Source of the DNA: Blastopirellula marina
Lineage (GTDB): Bacteria; Planctomycetota; Planctomycetia; Pirellulales; Pirellulaceae
Reading direction: 5' to 3'
Length of the DNA stretch: 64,000 nt
NCBI RefSeq assembly: GCF_002967765.1
Contig: NZ_PUHY01000010.1
Span: forward strand, 806,001 to 870,000
In this document: positions 54,669-62,267 of the stretch, in pieces
Layout: each line of letters starts with the position of its first letter
Numbering within the stretch: the first letter of the stretch is position 1
Made by a program: the position numbers and the translations under genes
Notes under the pieces: model-generated
Seen by the model: only the letters and a program-made list of their open reading frames with translations
What the model was told of the DNA's origin: nothing
Databases searched by the model: none

Positions 54669-54767
54669 ACGAAGGCCAGCTGAGAAACCAAGCTCCATCT
54701 TCCCTACGTCAGGGAAGAAGGGGCCAGAATCGGGAAATGAGTATTTCCCGGCAAAAACAGGGCTCGA

Positions 54768-54795
54768 ACCGCACATAACAAACATTATCGGACGT
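54768..54795. other. Weak dif-like site (candidate chromosome dimer resolution site)
   Basis: The 28-mer has the dif layout 11-6-11: left arm ACCGCACATAA, centre CAAACA, right arm TTATCGGACGT. The left arm matches the E. coli XerC arm at 7 of 11 positions and the right arm the XerD arm at 6 of 11, including the inner CATAA and TTAT. The XerD arm is usually better conserved than this, so the match alone is weak. It gains interest only from its position between the two octamer arms. Confidence 0.25.
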
Positions 54796-54987
54796 TGTAG
54801 TGGGGGTTCTAACTAGGCCAGGCAATCTGCCTCTGGGCCCTACTCTCTCATGAACTTCATTGCCAGCGAGCCAAGATCAAGCTCTCAGAATCGGCTCTCA
54901 CGCGTTCGAAATGTTTTGTGAGGCAGTCCTCATCCGAGCTCACGCAGCGCCGTTCTGAGTTGTGATTTCGAACACGAATTTCGAAAC

Positions 54988-55020
54988 GAAAAAGCCGCCG
55001 CGAAGATAATCCGCGGCGGC
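54988..55020 (-). terminator. Rho-independent terminator of accA
   Basis: On the minus strand a perfect 9-bp GC-rich stem GCCGCCGCG/CGCGGCGGC (54994-55002 and 55012-55020) is followed by a T-tract. It lies 40 bases after the accA stop codon. Confidence 0.88.
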
Positions 55021-55060
55021 CGAATTTGAAAATGAATTTCGTTGCCAGAGATGGCTTCTG

Positions 55061-56053
55061 CTAGCTCGCTGGTTCGCCTTCGGTGGCTTCCACTTCGCGT
55101 TCCAAAAATACACCCATTTGGCGGAACTTGTCGTATCGTCCATCGACCAGCTCGTCGGTCGGTTTGGCGAGCAACTCATTGACCGTTTTGGTCAGGTACA
55201 TCTTCAGCCGACCAGCCATTTGGTGATGATCACGATGAGCACCTCCGAGTGGCTCTTCGATCACATCGTCAACGATCCCAAACTTGGGCAGATACTTCGA
55301 GGTGAACTTCAGGGCCTCGGCCGCTTTGGCTTTGAACTCGTGGCTCTTCCACAGAATGCCAGCACAGCCTTCTGGACTGATCACCGAGTAGTAAGCGTGT
55401 TGCAACATAGCCGTCCGATCGGCGACGCCGATACCTAAGGCACCACCCGAACCCCCTTCGCCAATGACGACCGAGATGATGGGCGTCTTCAGGCGTGCCA
55501 TCACGAACATGGCATCTGCAATCGCCATCGCCTGACCACGCTCTTCGGCGCCAACACCTGGGTACGCACCTGGCGTATCGATGAATGTAATCACCGGCAG
55601 GTTGTACTTCTCGGCCAGCTGCATCTTTTCGATTGCCTTCCGGTAACCTTCCGGATGAGCACATCCAAAGTAGCACTCGCTACGCTCTTTCAGGTCACGT
55701 CCTTTGAAGTGCCCAATGAACATCACCTTGTGTTTGTCGAGCTTCGCAAAACCGGTTCGCAATGCGCGATCATCACCAAACTTGCGATCGCCATGCAGTT
55801 CAACAAACTCATCGAACACGAGGTTCAAATAGTCAGCTGATTGCGGTCGCTTCTGATGGCGAGCGACTTCAACCGTTTGCCATGGCGAGAGATCGCTGTA
55901 GATCTCGCGAATGGTATCCGTCAGTTGCTTACGAACATTACGGATCTCGTCGTGTCGATCGGGAGAATCGCTCTTGGACGATTCCAACTCTTTCAGTTTG
56001 TTCTCAAGTGTTTCGATCGGCTGTTCAAAGTCGAGATAAATCGAAGTGCTCAT
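55061..56053 (-). CDS. accA: Acetyl-CoA carboxylase carboxyltransferase subunit alpha
   Basis: From ATG 56053 this 330-residue protein begins STSIYLDFEQPIETLENKLK, the usual N-terminus, and continues through the crotonase-like fold. It transfers the carboxyl group from biotin to acetyl-CoA, together with AccD, at the first committed step of fatty acid synthesis. Characteristic motifs are HGDRKFGDDRALRTGFAKL, PVITFIDTPGAYPGVGAEER and IGEGGSGGALGIGVADR. Length is standard. It is 50 bases downstream of the protein kinase gene on the same strand. Confidence 0.97.
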   Translation of the reverse strand: MSTSIYLDFEQPIETLENKLKELESSKSDSPDRHDEIRNVRKQLTDTIREIYSDLSPWQTVEVARHQKRPQSADYLNLVFDEFVELHGDRKFGDDRALRTGFAKLDKHKVMFIGHFKGRDLKERSECYFGCAHPEGYRKAIEKMQLAEKYNLPVITFIDTPGAYPGVGAEERGQAMAIADAMFVMARLKTPIISVVIGEGGSGGALGIGVADRTAMLQHAYYSVISPEGCAGILWKSHEFKAKAAEALKFTSKYLPKFGIVDDVIEEPLGGAHRDHHQMAGRLKMYLTKTVNELLAKPTDELVDGRYDKFRQMGVFLEREVEATEGEPAS

Positions 56054-56103
56054 GAAAGCTATCAGTGCTCCAGGCAATGAATAAAATGCCAAGTCGGTGG
56101 CGA

Positions 56104-57093
56104 TTAAGCCTCACCCGACTCCGAGGATGAATTGTCGCTACCGGTCGCCGCCTCTTGCTTTTCCCGTTCACTTAGCGATGCCGGTTTGCGAGGCGGAATG
56201 CGGTACATTTTCGTGTTCTTCAATAGTCGCACGAACTCGTCCATGGTATCGGGACGTTGGTTCGGGTCTTTCGCCATGGTTCGTTCGATCAACGCCGAAA
56301 ACTCAGGCGTGACGTTATTGTTAGCTGCCTGCAGTGTCGGAACGGCTGCCCGCAAATGCTTGTCTAACAAGTGATCCGGGCTGGTGGCGGTGTATGGAAC
56401 TTTACCACTGATCAATTCAAAGACGGTACAGCCATAGCAATACATATCCGCGCGGCCATCTAACGCCTTACCACGGATCTGTTCAGGCGACATATAGCTA
56501 CGCGTGCCCTGAACATTACCCTTCACCTTCGATCCGCCACCAAACAACTTGGCCAGGCCAGATTTCTTTTTCTGGGCGATCGAGAAGTCGATGAGCTTGA
56601 CGTTCCCTTCCGTATCCAACAGAAAGTTGTCTGGCTTCACATCGCAATGGACCCAACCTTGTTCGTGCATGTAACCGAGTCCCTTGGCTCCATCTTCCAC
56701 GATCTTCGGCGCCCAGTAAGCAAGTTCCTCTACCCCTTCGCGAATTGCCATCTTCATGTTTCGCGAGATACAAAACTCGAGGCACAAATAAGAGACGCCG
56801 CGAAAGCTATCGAATTCGTACACATGAATGACGTACGGATGATCGAACTTGGCAGCGACCGTGTGTTCGTGCTTTAGTGCCGCGATCTCGGATCGGTCTT
56901 TCAAGTAATTGTCGCGCAGTGCTTTAATTGCTACTCGCCGATTGTCCAAGTCGTGAATTGCTTCCCAGACCTGGCAAGTTTGACTCGCGCGCAGCATTCG
57001 CACCAAGCGGTACGGACCGATGAAATTTCTTCCTGCAGTAGCCACCGATAAGAGTATCCGTGCGGAGGAGAGCCCCTGTTGTTCCGTTGTCAT
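56104..57093 (-). CDS. Serine/threonine protein kinase with non-canonical ATP-site motifs
   Basis: This 329-residue cytoplasmic kinase has no membrane helix. The catalytic core is present: VAIKALR (Lys57), HCDVKPDN (catalytic Asp151, Asn156), GTRSYMSPEQ (APE-like) and CYGCTVFELISGKVPY. Two features depart from the norm. The glycine-rich loop reads LRASQTCQVWEA, so the GxGxxG glycines are absent. The magnesium-binding DFG reads DFS (169-171). The activation segment contains a Lys-rich insert (AQKKKSGLAKLFGGGSKVKG). It could be an active but atypical kinase. It lies just upstream of accA. Confidence 0.87.
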   Translation of the reverse strand: MTTEQQGLSSARILLSVATAGRNFIGPYRLVRMLRASQTCQVWEAIHDLDNRRVAIKALRDNYLKDRSEIAALKHEHTVAAKFDHPYVIHVYEFDSFRGVSYLCLEFCISRNMKMAIREGVEELAYWAPKIVEDGAKGLGYMHEQGWVHCDVKPDNFLLDTEGNVKLIDFSIAQKKKSGLAKLFGGGSKVKGNVQGTRSYMSPEQIRGKALDGRADMYCYGCTVFELISGKVPYTATSPDHLLDKHLRAAVPTLQAANNNVTPEFSALIERTMAKDPNQRPDTMDEFVRLLKNTKMYRIPPRKPASLSEREKQEAATGSDNSSSESGEA

Positions 57094-57190
57094 GCCGAAC
57101 CGGCAGACGTCTTAATCTTACTCTAATCGTTCGAGTTTCAAAAGAGCGAACCATCGCCCAGAATGACGTAACCGCTGTATCTTTCCATAT

Positions 57191-58366
57191 TTACGCTATA
57201 TCACGACCGTTTGATCTAAGAACTTCTTGATAGATTTCGCGCAATATGCGGGTCATTACCTGGTGCGGAAAGACCTGTCGGCAACGGGCTCGTCCCTCCT
57301 CGCCTAGTTTTTCGCGTAGTCCCCTGTCCTGGCAAAGCTGTACCAAAGCGGACGTCAATTGCGAAACATCTCCAGGCGGAACCAAGAAGCCCGTCTCCAT
57401 TGTTGAAACCACTTCACGAGCCCCATCGATGTCAAAACTGACCGCCGGTTTTCCTGATAGCAGTGCTTGAGGAAGCGCTCGAGCGAGCCCTTCTCGCAAG
57501 CTGGTATGGACCAAAACATCCATTGCCGAGATGTATTTCGGGATCTCTTTGGGTGGAACAAGCCCCACCAAGATGAAATGGTCCTGCAGGCCAGCTGCAC
57601 GAATGTCGCTCTCGTACTTCTCTCGCAGAATGCCATCGCCGACGAAAAGGAACTTCGCTTGCGGACATTTGGCGACGACCTCCTTTGCGGCTTCGATGAC
57701 GTACTCATGCCCCTTTAGATGAAAGAGCCGCGCGATCTTGCCGATCACGACGTCCTCTGCTCCGATGCCAAGTTCTGCCCGCGTCGCATCGCGAAGCGAA
57801 CCACTTTCCAAAAATGGTTCGACTTCCATTCCACTGTAAACGGTGACAAACTTTTCACGCGGTGCGACCTTCGCTTCGACCAGCAGATCGGTCATTGCGT
57901 CGGCAACACTGACCAACATGTGGCACTGCCGCGCAGCGTATTGTTCGCAATGGATAAAGAACTTCCGAGCCATAGCAGATTGATATGGATGAAACGGCGC
58001 CCCATGCACGGTGTGAATAACTGCCGGCACGTTAAGAGCCGTCGCCCCCCTTCTCCCCAGCATGCCACCCTTCGCACTGTGCGTGTGAACCACGTCAGGC
58101 TGGAATTCGCGAATCGCTGCTTTGACTTCCTGATACCCTTTCCAATCGGTGATCGGATTGATGTTTCGTACCAAGTGCGGCAACTCTTTCACCGGCAGCC
58201 CTTGTGCATGTGCTTGATCAAGTAAGTTCCCTTCCGGCCCAAGACTTGGCCCGGTGATCAAAAGCACATCGTCACCGTAATCACGAATCAGATCGAGGCA
58301 GTTGTAGAGTGTGTTCTCCTGCGCGCCGCCGATAATCATTCGGGTAATCACATGAGCGACACGCAT
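57191..58366 (-). CDS. Glycosyltransferase family 4 protein
   Basis: From ATG 58366 (a longer start is unlikely) this is a 391-residue GT-B enzyme. The N-terminal acceptor domain opens with MRVAHVITRMIIGGAQENTL and contains DVVHTHSAKGGMLGRRGA. The C-terminal donor domain has GKIARLFHLKGHEYVIEAAK, FLFVGDGILREKYE, the E-x7-E-like region SLREGLARALPQALLSGKPA and ETGFLVPPGD. It should transfer a sugar from a nucleotide donor to a glycan or lipid at the cytoplasmic face. It is the last gene of an asd-truA-GT operon (25-base gap to truA). Confidence 0.9.
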   Translation of the reverse strand: MRVAHVITRMIIGGAQENTLYNCLDLIRDYGDDVLLITGPSLGPEGNLLDQAHAQGLPVKELPHLVRNINPITDWKGYQEVKAAIREFQPDVVHTHSAKGGMLGRRGATALNVPAVIHTVHGAPFHPYQSAMARKFFIHCEQYAARQCHMLVSVADAMTDLLVEAKVAPREKFVTVYSGMEVEPFLESGSLRDATRAELGIGAEDVVIGKIARLFHLKGHEYVIEAAKEVVAKCPQAKFLFVGDGILREKYESDIRAAGLQDHFILVGLVPPKEIPKYISAMDVLVHTSLREGLARALPQALLSGKPAVSFDIDGAREVVSTMETGFLVPPGDVSQLTSALVQLCQDRGLREKLGEEGRARCRQVFPHQVMTRILREIYQEVLRSNGRDIA

Positions 58367-58391
58367 TGGAAAATCGTCTTTCGCTTGAGGT

Positions 58392-59189
58392 CTATTCGTG
58401 AGGCGGATAATGAACTTGCAGCAAGTACAGCCCATGAGCAGGCGCGGTCATGCCAGCTTGTAATCGATCGCATGAGGCGATGATGGCGGCCATCGATTCC
58501 GCAGGGCGCTTCCCCTGCCCTACCTCGACCAAGGTACCCGCGATGATGCGGACCATGTTGTAAAGAAAACCAGTCGCTTCGACTTCGATAAAAATCTTAC
58601 GACGCTCCTGGGCATCGTGTAGCGTTACCGCCGCATCAATCATGGTGCGAACGGTCGATTGACGTGGCGAGCCGGTCGCTTGAAAGGCGGCGAAATCATG
58701 TTCACCAATCAATGCCTCGGCGGCCTTTTGCATCGACTCGACATCGAGAATCCGTTTAACAAACCAAGCATGCTTTAAAGCAAAAGGATCGTTGATTCGC
58801 CCTGGCTGTAAAACATATCGATAACGCTTCGAGAGGGCGTCGTTGATGGGACGGAAGGAAGACGCCACGTCGCAGGCATCGCGAACGACAATGTCCTCAG
58901 GAAGATTGGCGTTGAGCGCCTTACGAAAGACATCGGCCGGCAGCTTGCTGTGCGTATGAAAGCTGGCGACTTGTCCCCAGGCATGGACGCCAGCATCAGT
59001 TCGCCCACTGCCGATAATGTGGACGGTTTCGCCGCAGATACTTTTAATGGCGGCTTCGAGCGCCGATTGAATTGTCGGGCCAGTCGGCTGCGTCTGCCAA
59101 CCGTGATAGTTGGTGCCATCGTAGGCAACCGTCAGCTTGATGCAGCGGCCGGTAGATCTGGCCGCCGCATGCTCCGATTCTTCCATCAA
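58392..59189 (-). CDS. truA: tRNA pseudouridine(38-40) synthase
   Basis: This 265-residue enzyme converts uridines 38-40 of tRNA anticodon stems to pseudouridine. The catalytic Asp lies in GSGRTDAGVHAWGQVASFH (near 60). Other hallmarks are LTVAYDGTNYHGWQTQPTGP at the start, SKRYRYVLQ, EHDFAAFQATGSP and FLYNMVRIIAGTLVEVGQGK near the end. Length is normal. It follows asd after 11 bases. A minus-strand GGGNAGGG octamer (58513-58520) lies inside it. Confidence 0.97.
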   Translation of the reverse strand: MMEESEHAAARSTGRCIKLTVAYDGTNYHGWQTQPTGPTIQSALEAAIKSICGETVHIIGSGRTDAGVHAWGQVASFHTHSKLPADVFRKALNANLPEDIVVRDACDVASSFRPINDALSKRYRYVLQPGRINDPFALKHAWFVKRILDVESMQKAAEALIGEHDFAAFQATGSPRQSTVRTMIDAAVTLHDAQERRKIFIEVEATGFLYNMVRIIAGTLVEVGQGKRPAESMAAIIASCDRLQAGMTAPAHGLYLLQVHYPPHE

Positions 59190-59200
59190 GCAGCCAATCT

Positions 59201-60214
59201 TTAGACGGCAGCTTGGCTGCGAACCAACAGTTCGGCGATCTGCACGGCGTTGGTGGCGGCACCCTTACGCAGGTTGTCGCTCACGCACCAGAACGTCAGC
59301 CCATTCGGATTCGAGATATCCTTGCGGATACGACCGATAAACACTTCGTTCTTGTTCGAGCAAGTCAATGGCATCGGGTACTCCCCTGCCCCAAGGTTGT
59401 CGACAACCGTGATTCCTTCGGTCTTCTCGAATAGCTCGCGAGCCTCTGCAACCGAGATCGGACGTTCGGTTTCGACCAGAATCGTTTCGCTGTGACAATT
59501 GGTAACCGGAACGCGAACGCAAGTCGGGCAGACCTGGATCGAGTTGTCGCCGAAGATCTTTTGCGTTTCGTACACCATCTTCATTTCTTCCGAGGTGTAA
59601 CCTTCGTACTTCTCGCTACCGATCTGCGGAATCAAATTGAAAGCGATCTGATGCGTGAATGCCTGGTATTCGTATGGCGTATCGTTCAGCACCGACTTGG
59701 CACCTTCAACCAAATCTTTCTCGCCGGCGACACCAGCACCGCTGGTTGCCTGGTAGGTCGAGACGACAACGCGTTTGATCTTGGCGGCGTCGTGCAGCGG
59801 CTTCATCGCAACGACCATCTGCGTGGTCGAGCAGTTGGGGCTGCTGATGATCCCCTTGTGGTTTTGAATCGCTTCCGGGTTCACTTCGGGAACAACCAGA
59901 GGCACGTCTTCCTTCATTCGCCAGTAGCCGCTTTCGTCGACAACGATACAGCCACGTTCGACCGCCCAAGGAGCGAACTCCGCGGCCGCGTCATCTGGGG
60001 TGCTACCGATGGCGATATCGATTCCCTCGAAGGACTCAGGCGTCAGTTCTTCCACGATGTGCGTTTGACCGTTGAATGTGATCTCTGTGCCGGCCGAGCG
60101 TTTGGAAGCGAGGAATTTGATCGTTTTGTAGGGGAACTTGCGTTCTTCCAAGAGTTGACGGATCAGACGCCCAACGGCTCCAGTGGCTCCAACAATGGCC
60201 AGATTTTCGTACAC
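59201..60214 (-). CDS. asd: Aspartate-semialdehyde dehydrogenase
   Basis: This 337-residue NADPH enzyme makes aspartate semialdehyde for lysine/diaminopimelate, threonine and methionine synthesis. The nucleotide-binding N-terminus is AIVGATGAVGRLIRQLLEER. The catalytic cysteine lies in SSPNCSTTQMVVAM (near 130), and substrate-binding residues lie in SGAGVAGEKD and CVRVPVTNCHSETI. It is the first gene of the asd-truA-glycosyltransferase operon. Planctomycetes have peptidoglycan, so a route to diaminopimelate is expected. Confidence 0.97.
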   Translation of the reverse strand: MYENLAIVGATGAVGRLIRQLLEERKFPYKTIKFLASKRSAGTEITFNGQTHIVEELTPESFEGIDIAIGSTPDDAAAEFAPWAVERGCIVVDESGYWRMKEDVPLVVPEVNPEAIQNHKGIISSPNCSTTQMVVAMKPLHDAAKIKRVVVSTYQATSGAGVAGEKDLVEGAKSVLNDTPYEYQAFTHQIAFNLIPQIGSEKYEGYTSEEMKMVYETQKIFGDNSIQVCPTCVRVPVTNCHSETILVETERPISVAEARELFEKTEGITVVDNLGAGEYPMPLTCSNKNEVFIGRIRKDISNPNGLTFWCVSDNLRKGAATNAVQIAELLVRSQAAV

Positions 60215-60341
60215 GTGAAAGTCCTATGAGGTTAAACAAACTACCTAAACGGATGCATGCGTGCATCCGAAACCCACATTATAGATTCTCCAACCGGGAC
60301 ACATCAACGCGTAATGGAGTTCATTCGGGCGGTAGCCCCCA

Positions 60342-60354
60342 CCCTACCCTGCCC
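60342..60354 (-). repeat. Overlapping pair of octamers on the minus strand
   Basis: On the minus strand GGGCAGGG (60347-60354) and GGGTAGGG (60342-60349) overlap by three bases in non-coding DNA upstream of asd. They have the opposite orientation to the copies left of 52.3 kb. Confidence 0.55.
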
Positions 60355-60475
60355 TATCGGCGCGTGTCAGACTTCGTAACCGTTGGCCTTCTATTGCATT
60401 ACCGCAATGTCAGTGGGTTTCGAATTCTTTTTGGAAATTCTGCCGTATGACCGTGGAAAACCCCGGCTTTCCGAC

Positions 60476-61450
60476 TTAAGACGCGGTTGCCGTCACCGAA
60501 GGTTCGGCTTTTCCAAACCGCTTTTTCAGTTCGCCTTCGACCTCGCGAATGACCCAGGGGCTCACAAAGGCAAAATTGCCAACGAGCATGATCAAGCCGA
60601 AGGTGATCATCCCCATGCACATGGCGATTCCTAAGTGAAGTGGAATCGCCAACGCCAAGACAATTGGACGAGTCAGCCGCGGCCACACCAGAACGCTGTA
60701 GCTGAGTTCCCAAGCGAGCGAAACCTGAGTCATCAAGGCAATCAGCAACGGATAACTCGCCAACCAAGTCATGTCCAACGATTGGTACTCACTGTTGGCG
60801 ACCGCTCCCCAAAGTGCGGTTCCTTCCCACCAGGTATCCCCGAGCAACTTACCCGTACCGGCGAAGAGATAGATCACACACATGTGTAGTTGAATCAATC
60901 GAATCGAAACATTCGCGGCGGTGCTGGTCGTCGGCAAATCTCGCATTGGGTAGCGTCGTTTTTCGATCCAGCGATCGAGACTGAATGCCTCCCCTGCCCC
61001 GCCCAGCATCAAGTACATCGCCAACATGACGTTAATCTGATCGAGCCCAAATAAAGCACCCGGCGCACGATGCACATAGCTGACCGCGATGATAAAAGCC
61101 AGCACACTGGTGACCTTCGACCACAAGCCCAAAGCGAACATCAGCAACACAGCCAACCCGATGATATGGACCAACCACAACATGGGCGGGTTGCCATCGA
61201 AGATTGGTAAATAACTGAACGCAAAGTCGCTCCCTCGGTGCATGCGATCGACAAGATCGTGCGAGAACCGCCCCCTAGCGCCCATGAACCCGTTCAGGTC
61301 GATCGACCATACCAGGTGAGTATAAAACAACATGCTGCCGGCAAAGATCCGAATCAAACCTAGCGTGGCAGGATCGGTCGGCGTGAACCAAAAACGGTTC
61401 CAGCCATCGACAACCCCTTGGTACAGTTCGCGAAAATAAGCGGTAATCAT
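60476..61450 (-). CDS. HTTM domain membrane protein (gamma-carboxylase-like)
   Basis: The ATG at 61450 overlaps the previous stop (ATGA), giving 324 residues. At least six membrane helices (about 32-50, 88-110, 113-125, 138-150, 182-200 and 220-275) form the HTTM domain, which is shared with vitamin K-dependent gamma-carboxylase. The segment IYLFAGTGKLLGDTWWEG (193-210) matches the gamma-carboxylase YFIAG..K....W.EG region, so Lys201 may correspond to its catalytic lysine (inference). Planctomycete homologs are common and uncharacterised. It is the downstream half of a coupled gene pair. Confidence 0.87.
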   Translation of the reverse strand: MITAYFRELYQGVVDGWNRFWFTPTDPATLGLIRIFAGSMLFYTHLVWSIDLNGFMGARGRFSHDLVDRMHRGSDFAFSYLPIFDGNPPMLWLVHIIGLAVLLMFALGLWSKVTSVLAFIIAVSYVHRAPGALFGLDQINVMLAMYLMLGGAGEAFSLDRWIEKRRYPMRDLPTTSTAANVSIRLIQLHMCVIYLFAGTGKLLGDTWWEGTALWGAVANSEYQSLDMTWLASYPLLIALMTQVSLAWELSYSVLVWPRLTRPIVLALAIPLHLGIAMCMGMITFGLIMLVGNFAFVSPWVIREVEGELKKRFGKAEPSVTATAS

Positions 61451-62115
61451 TCGCGATCCTCCGGCTGAATCGTATAGACGCCGAGCGGCGCTTCCTCGTA
61501 AAGTTCGGGATCGCTCAACGGTCGACCGTTCGCGACATCCAAGGGCAATGGAATGGAATGCTGTACCATCACGATACGAATCTTGGCCGCTTCGGGATAC
61601 TGCCGAGCCAGGTGCCGTGAAATGGAATCGAGGTAAGCATTTCGCAGGTCGCGGGCAGACTCGTAGTCGGCACGCACCGCGGGGTGCGCATCGGGCGGCG
61701 GTGGCTCGTCTGAAATATTCGCCATGTTGAATAGTGATTCGCTGATCATAAAGTGGCGATGGTATAAGAGTCGCGGCCAGTGCTCGTCGAGGTTCGGAAA
61801 GGTCCCCTCTCCGATCTTCTGATCTGCTTCGTCTAACAACTCGTACCGCACCAAGTGACTTGGACCAGGGTTGGGAGCAAAGAATCGGTAGCCGTGATCC
61901 TTCAGGAACGCCACGTGCAAGTAGGGCTCGAAAACTGCTTCCGCCTCGCGTGCCCACATACTCGATGGAGGTGGCGAAGCGCATGGTCCGACGAAGAGAG
62001 CCGTCAGGTGTACCAGCAAGAGCACGCTGACAAAGCCACGAAAACCAGGGCTCCAATTCGGATGCGGGACCGGGCTTTGCGGTGGTGTCGGATTGGCGTT
62101 AGGGCGATTGTTCAT
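61447..62115 (-). CDS. Membrane-anchored partner of the HTTM protein
   Basis: This 222-residue protein (ATG 62115) has one membrane helix (about 27-47, FVSVLLLVHLTALFVGPCAS) after a Pro/Asn-rich N-terminus. An extracytoplasmic domain follows, with EAVFEPYLHVAFLKDHGYRF, FAPNPGPSHLVRYELLDEA and RLLYHRHFMISESLFNMA. Its TGA overlaps the ATG of the HTTM gene by ATGA, so translation is coupled and the two products probably work together. I do not recognise a named family. Confidence 0.82.
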   Translation of the reverse strand: MNNRPNANPTPPQSPVPHPNWSPGFRGFVSVLLLVHLTALFVGPCASPPPSSMWAREAEAVFEPYLHVAFLKDHGYRFFAPNPGPSHLVRYELLDEADQKIGEGTFPNLDEHWPRLLYHRHFMISESLFNMANISDEPPPPDAHPAVRADYESARDLRNAYLDSISRHLARQYPEAAKIRIVMVQHSIPLPLDVANGRPLSDPELYEEAPLGVYTIQPEDRE

Positions 62116-62195
62116 GGTACTTTTCCTATCGACCAAAACGCGGCTGCGTCTGTCTGAAAAAGAAGTACGCCTGAACTTGCCAAGTGGGCACGAAA

Positions 62196-62234
62196 AAAAC
62201 CCTCGCGAAGGGATTAGCCATCACGAGGGTTTTC
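62196..62234. terminator. Bidirectional terminator
   Basis: CCCTCG (62201-62206) pairs with CGAGGG (62225-62230), extended by AA/TT on both sides. Seven A residues precede it and four T residues follow. It is best placed to end the minus-strand TIGR03000 gene, whose stop is at 62268. Confidence 0.75.
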
Positions 62235-62267
62235 TGGTTTAGTCAAACTTTATCGGGACGATTCGCC

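Larger units (their letters stand above)
54669..55060. other. Intergenic region rich in short inverted repeats, inside the octamer switch interval
   Basis: This 392-base region between the CvpA-like gene and accA codes for nothing I can support. It contains two perfect small hairpins (CTTCCCT/AGGGAAG at 54699-54717 and CGGGAAAT/ATTTCCCG at 54731-54750). A weak dif-like 28-mer lies at 54768-54795, three TTCGAA palindromes at 54905, 54967 and 54980, and the accA terminator at 54988-55020. Confidence 0.5.

Noticed and set aside
54731-54750. Hairpin CGGGAAAT/ATTTCCCG after the CvpA-like gene as a terminator
   Set aside because: No T-tract follows on either strand. It is recorded only as a feature of the intergenic region.
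54905-54985. Three TTCGAA palindromes as an operator array
   Set aside because: Hexamer palindromes at uneven spacing (62 and 13 bases) in AT-rich DNA are easily due to chance.
61451-62056. N-terminal extension of the HTTM protein
   Set aside because: It is out of frame over the partner gene, which has a membrane helix and an ATGA coupling to the HTTM start.
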